Shown here: piece by piece, positions 47,995 through 64,000 of the stretch | How the letters are laid out: each line of letters starts with the position of its first letter | Position numbering within the stretch: position 1 is the first letter of the stretch | Source: Elephas maximus indicus | Lineage: Eukaryota > Chordata > Mammalia > Proboscidea > Elephantidae | Length of the DNA stretch: 64,000 bases | Direction: 5' to 3' | NCBI RefSeq assembly: GCF_024166365.1 | Contig: NC_064822.1 | Span: forward strand, 105,334,823 to 105,398,822 | Notes under the pieces: generated by a model | Seen by the model: the letters and a program-made list of their open reading frames with translations, nothing else | Told to the model about the DNA's origin: nothing | The model's database searches: none | Made by a program: the position numbers and the translations under genes

Positions 47995-48044
47995 GGACGT
48001 CAGTCCTTATCTGGAGCTCATTAATGGGGAACATTAGTCAGCTG
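47995..48044 (+). promoter_or_regulatory. AQP2: AQP2 proximal promoter cluster: CRE-like, GATA, AP-1-like, E-box
   Basis: GGACGTCA at 47995-48002 matches the CRE consensus TGACGTCA at 7 of 8 bases. CTTATCT at 48006-48012 is an inverted GATA site. TTAGTCA at 48034-48040 resembles AP-1, overlapping a CAGCTG E-box at 48039-48044. The cluster sits about 170-220 bases upstream of the predicted start, comparable to the cAMP-responsive AQP2 promoter known from human. This fits vasopressin/cAMP control. Occupancy of the sites is inferred. Confidence 0.6.
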
Positions 48045-48184
48045 TGAAGGCCTAGATGGGCTGATAGGCATGCGGGTGGGCCAGTGGGGAGTGGGGGCAG
48101 TGGGCAGCCATTGTAGGGAGGGGGCAGGTCTTGGCCTAAACTCCACCTCTGTCCTACGTGCCCAGATTCAGGCTGGAAGGACCC

Positions 48185-48190
48185 TATAAA
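48185..48190 (+). promoter_or_regulatory. AQP2: TATA box of AQP2
   Basis: A TATAAA lies 102 bases before the AQP2 start codon. A transcription start about 25-30 bases further on, near 48215, would give a short leader of about 75 bases with no upstream ATG. Confidence 0.8.
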
Positions 48191-48291
48191 TGCCCAAGGT
48201 TGGGCCTCCCCAGAGACCCTGAGAGAGAGCTAGAGAGCCATAAGCCTGCTGCCCTGAGACGGCTAGGCCAGCCCATAGAAGGCTCCACAGC

Positions 48292-53852
<5,561 letters not shown>

Positions 53853-54523
53853 GCGCGCCCGCCGGCCGGGGCCTCGAGGGCCTCCGGACGGAGGCTCGGA
53901 GGAGCTCGGAGTGGCTGCCTAAGGGGCCGAAGGTCGCGCCCCGGGCTCGAGGGCACCCCCCAACACCCGCCGGGCCCAGCCCGAGGCGGAAGAGCCCACC
54001 CTGTCCCTATTCTCCCCCAGGTCAGAAGTTGGTCCCCAGGGCAGAGTAGCAATTCCCAGGACGCGCACCGCGCCGCTGGCCGCTGTGAGCGGGGTGGAGC
54101 GGGGGACGCTGGGCGGGGAGGGAAAGCGCAGGGACTTCGGAGTTTTGGGGTAGCGGGCAGCCTAGCAGCTCTTCTGAGGCTGTAGGCAGCGAGCGGTCGA
54201 CCCACTGGCCTCACGAAGGGAGCTGGAGACTTGGGGACCGAGCTGGTGAGGGAAGGCGGACAGGGGTTGGGGGGCACTTGGCTCTGAAGAGCCTGCACTC
54301 GGGTACTGGGTGGTGTGGGCGTGGAGTGTACAGACCCCAGCCTTGGTGCATTTAGGAGTGGCACATACGGTTTTGCTAGTGTGTGCATGCCCCCCTCCCC
54401 CCATGTCTCTCTCTCTCCAGGCACAGGACTGTGCATGCTCCTAAGTGTGAGGTGCTGCAAGTATGCACGGCTGGGCCTCTCACTCCCCCATTGTCCCTTT
54501 TTAACCTCTTCCTCCCCCACGGC

Positions 54524-54529
54524 AATAAA
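54524..54529 (+). terminator. AQP2: Candidate AQP2 poly(A) signal
   Basis: An AATAAA lies about 670 bases after the AQP2 stop codon and is the first hexamer seen downstream. A more distal signal may also be used, and I see no proof that cleavage occurs here. Confidence 0.4.
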
Positions 54530-54834
54530 TCCACTTCCTCTGCAGTGGAGGAGTCCTTGCTGCTTGTCAGCCCCATGAGCTCCAAGGAAGTGCTCCCCAG
54601 GAGAAGAGAAGAGTCTGGAGGGCACTGATTTCCAACCCCTACCCTGACTCTCCTGGAAAATTCCCCCAAACTGCAGCCCTGGGCCACAAGACTTGCCAGG
54701 ATCCGTTGCTGGAGGCAGAGAGATGCCAAGCAGAGAACGGCTGCCCCAGAAGTGGCCTTTGGAGAAAGGAGGGATGCCTGGCCAAGGACGTCCTTTCTAC
54801 CCTGAAGGAGGACCTCTCCAAAAGGGGAAGCTGG

Positions 54835-54928
54835 CATGTGTGCATGTCTGCATGTGTGTGTGTGTGTGTGTTTGTGTGTGTGTGTGCATGCTATGTGTGC
54901 AGGAGACCCCATCCTTCGGGGGGGGGGG
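54835..54928. repeat. (TG)n microsatellite followed by G11
   Basis: About 70 bases of TG repeat with interruptions, then CTTCGG and an unbroken run of 11 G. Confidence 0.9.
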
Positions 54929-56377
54929 CCCCAGACGCAAAGATTAGCCTCCTGCTGCGACAGAAAAAACAAAAGCCCTTTGTGGGCCTCTGGCCTTTGT
55001 CTTGGGAGAGGGAGAGATTTGCAACTAGACACTTCTTGAAAGGAGACACTCATTTCGCAAGTAAGCTCTTTCACCCAGCACACACCTATGGCCAGCTGGG
55101 CAAGGCACTCAGGCACTCAGCCAGGGACACCAGTCAACACCCCTCCATCATCCATCGCATGATTGCCCTCTCCCCCAGGCAGCAGCTCTTCCTCACCAGG
55201 AACCTCTGTTACACTTCCCTCCCTCCCTACCTTCCTTCAGCCCTATGCCCCCACACCCACCCTTACCCCACCCCAACTCCTACCACTGGACATTTCTGTG
55301 AAGAGAACAACCTGGTGCTCTCAGGACCAACCCACACACAAGAGAAGGGAAATGACTTGTCCGCACAGCGGCAGGTGTGAGTCTAGAACCCAGACTTCTA
55401 AACTTCCAGACCAGTGCAATGGCTCTCAAATGAGATTAAGTGAGATGATGCATGTAAATGTGTCATGTGAGCTGTAATTCCTAATACCATTATCATGAAT
55501 TATTAGGGTCATTTTTATTATTTCTGCTTCCTGGGAGGAGCCACAGATGGTCTTGACCCTCAGCCTCCTTAACCTGGATTGGTCATCAATGCCAAGGAGA
55601 GCCCTGGGAGCCTGAGGCCCAGGCAGAAGAGGACAGGTTTGAGGCAGACCCATCCTGGACCAGCCACTCCCTCTCTATATCTTCTGACCTAGAGCTCATG
55701 CTGGCTTTTCTCCCACCCCATTCTCCCACCCCCACACTGTCCATTCTCTTTCTCCCTGTCCAGCCTACTGCATAACTAACCTAAGATCACACCTTGGATT
55801 CCCTTCTCCATGCTTTCTGTCATCTCCATGCTGTCAAGGCTTCTGTCTCTGTCTCACAGGCAACGTAGCGAAGGCTACCTGAGCATCTGTGGTGCACCAG
55901 GCACCGAGTCTCCAGCCCCTGCTCCCTGACTCTCTTCAGTGATGGACTGCGTGTCAGGAGCATCTCTGTAATCATGACCCCACCCCCACTGCCCCATCCC
56001 TCCTCATCTATGCCCCTTCCTGCCTTCCTTGATCAAAGCTCTCTTTGGGGTGAGAAAAGGGCTGCCCTGGGCCATGGGTACTATGGAGATGACTTTCCTA
56101 AACCCTCCACTGCTGGTAACAGCCACCTGGCCGCACTACGGAGGGAGGGGTCAAGTCAGAGTCCAAGGTGATTTCTGGGGCTATATTCCTGGTAGCTGAG
56201 TGTTCTTGCTCTGGACGTTCAAAGGCAGTAAGGACTGTGAGCCTAGCCTGGATGTGTCTCAGACACCTCATCCCCATCCTACTTCATCCCAGGAAACCCT
56301 TCTGGAAGGTGTCAAGAATTTCTGTTTCTGCTCCACTTCCTGGATTTCACTGAGGTCAGAGGTCAAAAAAACCTGAA

Positions 56378-56580
56378 ATCAGATTCGTTGCCATCAAGTC
56401 GATTCCAACTCATAGCAACGCCATGCATTAGAGTAGAACTGCTCCATAGGATTTTCTTGGCTGTAGTCTTCATGGAAGCAGATCACCAGGCCTTTCTTTC
56501 ATGGCATTGCTGGGTAGGTTCAAACCACCAACCTTTCTATTAGTAGCCATCACAAACTGTTTGCACCACCCAGGGGCCTT
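56378..56580 (-). repeat. AfroSINE (long type)
   Basis: Antisense, tail ATCAAGTCGATTCCAACTC, with the extra segment GAAGCAGATCACCAGGCC. Confidence 0.9.
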
Positions 56581-56624
56581 TCAGAGGTCAAAGCAGGATT
56601 CAGAGTGATAGGAGTGGAGGAGAA

Positions 56625-56925
56625 CTGATACCTGTTGAGCATCTGCTGGGTACCAGCCACTATTCTGGATGCTTTACATGCGTTAGTTTATTTAATCCTA
56701 AAATTTTAAGCAGGTTAGGGAAGGACAATGGCTCCCAGCCGGGCAGGGTCTTACTATTTCCAAAGCACCTTCTTATCCTGTCCTGATTATCTCCCAACCC
56801 TGTGAGATAAGCAGAGCAAATATTATTCTTCCCATTTTATAGATTAAGAAACTGAGGCTAAGAAACTGGCCTAAGGTCACACAGCTAGTATATACTGGAG
56901 CCAAGATTTGAACTCAGGCCTCTTT
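56625..56925 (+). repeat. MIR-family repeats
   Basis: GAGCATCTGCTGGGTACCAG and CATTTTATAGATTAAGAAACTG are followed by AAGGTCACACAGCTAGTATA. Confidence 0.75.
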
Positions 56926-57389
56926 GTTCAAAATCCTATGATCTTTCCACTCAGAAGTCAAGGGAGACCAGGTCTGCACTGAGGCAAGTCCTGGGCTTCT
57001 CCTGGGAGCCCCTGGCAAAACCCAAGCACCCAACTGTGTCTGCCCAGCCCAGCCCACTGTTTTGTGGTGGCCACAGAGCCTTGGGGAGGGCAGGAGTAGG
57101 TTGGAGGAAATGAGAAAGAGCATAGGGCTGATGTCTGCCCTTAAAGAGCTCCTAGTCTGGAGCAGATGGCGTTCAGATACACCCCAAACCAGACTGAGGC
57201 AGGGCAGCATGGAGGTCAGTGGAGAGACCTCCAGGTTCCTGAGCTGGAAAAGGTTCTGAGGTGAGGGGAAGAGGTGGCTGACCACTGGGTCCCTGCAGAA
57301 TTCATTACTGCTTTGTGCTAAATGACTTTGCACCTGCAAATGTTGCTTTGATGTTCTTTTGTATCTTTAAGATGTGATTTTGTATGCAT

Positions 57390-57535
57390 ACAATGCCTCC
57401 CAGCTAGATTATAAGCCCTCTGGAGGCAGAGATCCTTCCAGTTCTTCTGTGGCATTCCCTTACCTATTTCCCTCATGCATCTTGTCTAGCACAGTGCTCT
57501 GTATATAGTAAGCACTCAATAAATGCTCATTTGAT
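57390..57535 (+). repeat. L2 3' end
   Basis: TATAAGCCCTCTGGAGGCAG and TATATAGTAAGCACTCAATAAATGC form an L2 terminus. Confidence 0.75.
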
Positions 57536-57944
57536 CAGAATATGTACCTGTAAATGCTGTTTCTTCCACAACTTGGAAATAGTCAATACAGTTCAAGGTG
57601 CCAGAAGATAGACTGGTACCTCATGAGTTCCCCAGCCCAGAGCCACTGTTAGGAACGGTGCACAGGGGATTTCAATATTGAATAAGAAGCTGAACTATGA
57701 GGCCTCTGGGGACAAATTCCATCGCCTCTGAGGGAAGGTCCAGTTTGGCCAAAATGGGCATCCCAGGCTTTGTAATGCAGGTAGCACCATGGAGAGGGCA
57801 CTGAGATATGGGCAAGCTGTGTGGCCTCCAGAGAGCAGAGAATATTCCCTTTTGGTCCTCCTTTCCCCCACCCCATACATTGGCTGCAGCACTATGATGG
57901 GAAGTCAGGGTCAGGACCTCCAGGGTCTTGGACAACACCTAACA

Positions 57945-58830
57945 CTGAACATGTCCAAAACTGACCTCCTGGTCTTCCCCCAAAACCTGCTCCTTCCACA
58001 GTCCTCCCCATCTCAGTCAGTGGCAACTCTGTATTTCCAGTTGCTCAGGCCAAAAAACTTGGAGTCATCCTTTGCTCCTTGTTCTGTCACACCCCATGTG
58101 AGATACTTCAGGAAATCCACCAAAATGGATCCAGAATCTCATTGCTCTTCACCACCTTTCCTGCCTCCATCTGGTGCAGGCCACCATCATCTCTCCCTGG
58201 GTTACTGCAATGGACACCACACCAGCCCCAGCAGTCTGGTCTCAGTGCAGCTGTAGAGTGATTGTGTTAACAAATTTGTCAGACCACATCAGTCCTCTGC
58301 TCGATGCCTCCCTATTTCTCTCAACGTAAAGCCCACAATCCTCACAGTGGGACACTAGGCCCTATACAATCTGCCCACCTCCACTACCTCTCTGTCCTCA
58401 CCTCCCATACTCCCCTCCTTGTTCACTCCGCTCCAGCAACACTGGCTGTTCTCTCTGCCTGGACTGTTCTTTCTCAGGGTATCTGCATGGTTCCTTCCCT
58501 CTCCTCCTCCGAGTCTTTGTTCAAATGTCACTTTCTCAATAAGACCTGACACCTCATTTAAAATTACATAGACATTCCCCCACTCCTACCATATCACGCC
58601 CGGTCTTCCTTAACATGCTTTATTTTTTCCATAGCACTTATCAGGTTCTATCATAGTATGTAATTCACATATGCCTATTGATTACTGTCTATCTCCTTTC
58701 ACTAGAACGTAAGCTCCCCAAGGGCAGAGATTTTTTTGTCTGTTTAGCTTACAGCTATATCTCCAGTGCCTAGAACAGTACCTGGTACATAGTGTGCACT
58801 CAGTAAATCTTTGTGGAATGAATGGCCCTT
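57945..58830 (+). repeat. L2 element, long 3' portion
   Basis: It covers the end of the L2 reading region and its 3' part: CCTGCCTCCATCTGGTGCAG, then CACTAGAACGTAAGCTCCCC and TGCACTCAGTAAATCTTTG. It is the longest L2 in the window. Confidence 0.85.
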
Positions 58831-58964
58831 TCCCAACATTGGGGATATGTGGAGCCCTGAAGGCATCTCTTGCTTCCAATGACCCTATCATTTCTTCTCC
58901 CAGCCCAGAGGCCCTGACCCTTCAGTTTCTCCCAGAGAATGCAGGAGTCCCTATATCAGCAGAG

Positions 58965-59165
58965 GAGTCCTGGTGGTGCAGTGGTTAAGCACTCAGCTGC
59001 GAACCAAAAATGTCAGAGGTTCAAATCCACCTCCTCTCCTTCGGAGAAAGATGTGGCACTCTGCTTCTGTAAAGATTACATTCTTGGACATCCTATGGGG
59101 CAATTCTCCTCTATTCTATGGGGTTGTTATGAGTCTGAATTGACTCTGTGACAATGGGTTTTTTA
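58965..59165 (+). repeat. AfroSINE (long type) with 12-bp TSD
   Basis: The extra segment GAAAGATGTGGCACTCTGC is present. Flanks ATATCAGCAGAG (58953-58964) and ATATCAGGAGAG (59166-59177) differ by one base. Confidence 0.93.
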
Positions 59166-59177
59166 ATATCAGGAGAG

Positions 59178-60410
59178 AAAAGGAAGAGGCCCTCCTGATA
59201 GACTCAAATACCCCCTGCCACAAACGGGAAGACCCTTCCCCTGCCCAGGAAATCCCAGGGAGTCATTCCTCCAGGACTGGTAGGGCACGGTGGAGTGCTT
59301 GGAGCAAAGACGATTTCAGAGATAGTAGATCCAGTAGTTTCTTGTGACAAGCCAGGGACAGAGTGACCCTGATGTTTAGAGGAAAATGGCAGGGACCTCA
59401 GGCACAGGCCTGGGAAACACAAGCAGCTCTCCCTCTTTGGCTGCCCCAGGCCCACTCTTTGTGACCAAGCCTGCAGTTGGCAGCCTGCGGTTCCATCTCA
59501 GGGCTGCCACTCACTGTGTGACCATGGGCAAGGCAATAACCTCTCTTGCATCTGGGTTTCCTCACAGGTAGCTTAGAATTAGACCACATATTGGGGGCCA
59601 AAGACCTTTGTTAACTCTAAAGGACTGAACTCAAATCCTTGGTGGCCCAGTCTCCTGTAAGCACCGCCCAATCCTTTCCACTTCAAGACAATGGACTTTG
59701 ACATCTATGGATTCATGGAGACAGTGTCTGGGAAGAGAGGATGAGGTGGAAGAAGGTGGAAGGGCACAGAGTAGGGGCAACACCCTAAGGGCCCTAGGGT
59801 CATCAGGGTCATCATCCTAGTCTGGGCCAGGCCCACCCGAAGCCCTAAACCCCAGGCCCAGGAGAAAATAAATCCTCAATACAGCTGCCTTGCTCTGCTG
59901 GGAGCAAGGCCCCAGGACCCATCTAAGAAAGGACACAAAGACCTGCCAGAGAGATGTGGGGGAGGAGGTGATCCAGCAGGAAATGCCAGAGCAGAGTGGC
60001 AACAATAAAGGGGTTTCTTTGGCCCCTGTTTTCTTTGGCCTCTTAGCTGCCACGGAGCCCAGAGCTTGCTCTTCCAGGTCCTAGGCTTTCCTCCCAGCCC
60101 CTCCCCTCAGCCTCTGCCTGACAGACTGACAGACTGACCTGTTCTCTCTCCACTACATCCTCCAGCCAGGAGCCTTCCCTACAGTTTAGCACCACGCAGA
60201 ACCTACAGTGAGCTTTTAAAGTTATAATCACAGCACAAGGAAACTTTACTGAGCTTAACTTGGTACCAGGCACTGTGCTAAGTGCTTCTCAAACACATTT
60301 GTGTGGGATGAAACTGTCCTTAGTGCAGCTTCCCTCAGGGGCTCCAGGGGACGGGTCCCCACCCCTCCTTCAAATCCTGGAGAGCCCTCCAGCCTCATTC
60401 CCCACATACC
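59178..60410. other. AQP2-AQP5 spacer, no gene seen
   Basis: Unique sequence. MIR-like text lies around 59490-59575 and 60240-60300. No AfroSINE occurs between 59177 and the AQP5 start. Confidence 0.55.
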
Positions 60411-60930
60411 AAACCTGGAGAAGGGAAGAGAGAGGGGTGAGAGGGCAGAGGAGAGATTAGGCACTGGAAGTGTCACCCAGTCCAAGTGTGAAGGACTTGA
60501 CTTTTAGGGGACTGAAAATAACCAGGTGTAAGACAGACAGACATGGAAAATGAGGCAGAGACAATGAAAAGTACAGAAATGAGAAGAAGCCAAGAAAAGG
60601 TGAAAGAGAGAGTAGATAGAAAGTGAGAGATGAATGGAGAGACTGAGAGACAGAGAAGACAGGAAGACTAAGGCCGACTAAGAATGGAAAAGGAAAGAAA
60701 GGGGGGGGGCGGGGGGGGCGGGGAATTGAGAGTGTGAGAGACAGAGAGGAAAAGAGGGACCTAGTGCCTAACAGACAGAATGACACAGATAGAGGGAGAA
60801 AGAGACTGAAGGGGAAAAAGAGGCAGAGATTGAAAATCGGAAAGAAACCAACCCAAGTGAGGGTTTGAAGGAAGAGAAGAGTAAGAGACTAAGAGGAGGA
60901 GGAAACGGGAGACAGATGGTGGGGGGCTTC
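60410..60930 (+). repeat. Purine-rich (GA) tract with G9CG8CG4 core
   Basis: The + strand is mostly A and G for about 500 bases. At 60701-60723 it reads nine G, C, eight G, C, four G. It lies 0.9-1.5 kb upstream of the AQP5 TATA box. Confidence 0.85.
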
Positions 60931-61856
60931 CGGCAGGGAGGCAGCAGAGGCCCATTCAGGGCACCGAGGCCAGTGGCGTCCCTGCACCCTCCCCGCACGC
61001 CGGCTCCAGCATCCAGAGCCCCAGGACAAAATCGAGCCCGGTCGTGCCCCTTCCCTCCTCTCTACAAGGTGAATTCCCCCCAACCCCTGCAGGGACTCGC
61101 TGGGATCCCCAAGAGGGCTGCGTTCCTGGAGAGATTGGCACGGGTGTCAGGAGACGGCACAGAGGGGCCCTCTCTCCACCGGCCGCCGCCTCCTCCCGGG
61201 ACCGCCCGGTTACCGGGCATCGAGGATTGCCTATCGCCGGGCAGCCTGGCACGGCGCCTACTTTTCCCAACGCCCCCGCTCTCGCCCGGGAGGCCAGCCC
61301 CGCCCGGGGAGAGGCCCTGGACTGCCGGACCGCCCCGCAAGGTTCAGCCCGGCCGCCCGCCCCCGCCAACGCGGGGAGGGAGCTGAGTGGCGTTGCTCTC
61401 AGAAAAGCGCATCACTTCGGCGCAGCTTGGGGTAAGGCCGGGTCAGGATGCCCGGGTCGCAGGAGGAAAAGGAGGAGCTGGACCAAGAGCCCGAAGAGGA
61501 AAAAAGGGGAAGGGCAAGGACTGAGATAAAGGCCCAGAGGAGGTAGACGGCCGGAGTTCCTACCGGGAAGCCCAGACCGAGCAAGACGTCCCAGAGAAAC
61601 CGGGGAGAGGGACTGGACGAAGGCGCGGAGAGAACGCGGGAGCCACTGGAGCGCACCATGCGCGGGTCCCCTGCCGCCTGGCCCGTCTGCACCGCCACCT
61701 GGGTCACGTGGCCCGGGCGGGCCCGCGGCTGCCCCTGCGGGGGGGCTTGCAGTAGGCCCGGGCCCGACGTTCCGCCCTGCGCGAGGCTCTGTCCTCCGGG
61801 CGCGGGAGCCGCCCCCTGCCCCCCCGTGCCCGGCCCCCTCCGGGCCGCCCGCCCAC

Positions 61857-61863
61857 TATATAG
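61857..61863 (+). promoter_or_regulatory. AQP5: TATA box of AQP5
   Basis: TATATAG lies 158 bases before the AQP5 ATG in a strongly GC-rich setting. It predicts a start near 61885-61890 and a leader of about 125-130 bases. GC boxes (CCCCGCCCG at 61298, CCGCCCCGC at 61330) lie further upstream. Confidence 0.7.
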
Positions 61864-62014
61864 CGCACCCCTGCAGGGCCCGCGACAGGCCACCAGGCAG
61901 GGAGTGGACGCGAAACAGCTCGCAAAGCCCGAGACCCAGCCCACCGGCCCCACCACCGCCGCCCCGACGGGTGCCACGCGCTGCGGCCGCCGCTGCCAGG
62001 CCCCCGCGGCCACC

Positions 62015-64000
<1,986 letters not shown>

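Larger units (their letters stand above)
53853..56377. other. AQP2 3' flank
   Basis: It is GC-rich to about 54150, then unique. A (TG)n with an 11-G run lies at 54835-54928. Several antisense frames here are shadows of GC-rich DNA. Confidence 0.6.

Noticed and set aside
1-48000. An exon of FAIM2, the gene expected upstream of AQP2 in other mammals
   Set aside because: I looked for its N-terminal coding sequence and a CpG-island promoter and saw neither. The gene probably lies outside the window.
61658-62014. In-frame extension of AQP5 by 119 codons upstream of its ATG
   Set aside because: The frame is open because the DNA is GC-rich. It runs through the TATA box and promoter, has no AQP similarity, and the downstream ATG has the strong Kozak context and family-standard N-terminus.

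Overview
The window is nuclear DNA from a placental mammal. Two features identify it: a well-preserved aquaporin gene cluster on the + strand, and about thirty copies of a tRNA-derived SINE whose sequence matches AfroSINE, a family confined to Afrotheria. Elephant, manatee and hyrax (Paenungulata) are the likeliest sources, but the sequence alone does not fix the genus.

Region by region. Positions 1-48,000 are intergenic and dominated by repeats: AfroSINEs in both orientations, a second SINE with a tRNA-Gly head, L1 fragments including old antisense L1M pieces and younger sense-strand 3' ends, an antisense RTE-type LINE fragment (10.8-11.5 kb), solo LTRs of several families, and one large decayed endogenous retrovirus (about 14.2-21.6 kb) invaded by other LTRs and SINEs. 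I found no protein-coding gene in this part. AQP2 follows at 48,292-53,852: four coding exons with canonical splice sites, 271 codons, and a TATA box with CRE-like and GATA motifs upstream. An 8.2 kb spacer holds a possible AQP2 poly(A) site, (TG)n, an L2, AfroSINEs and a purine-rich tract. AQP5 starts at 62,015. Its exon 1 is complete, and exon 2 is cut by the window edge one codon short of the expected exon end. Its third and fourth exons lie outside, and AQP6 would be expected beyond them.

How the genes work. AQP2 is the vasopressin-regulated water channel of the renal collecting duct. It is stored in vesicles and moved to the apical membrane after phosphorylation of its C-terminal tail. 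AQP5 is the apical water channel of salivary, lacrimal and sweat glands and lung. They are tandem duplicates with the same exon phases: exon 1 ends after VNA and exon 2 codes for 55 residues.

I found no previously undescribed biological system. The most interesting structure is in the transposons: SINEs inserted serially next to one another with multiplied target-site duplications, LTRs nested in a retrovirus that has lost catalytic residues, and an RTE LINE whose 3' end matches the AfroSINE tail. Repeat family names are by eye, and boundaries are good to a few bases only where target-site duplications are stated.
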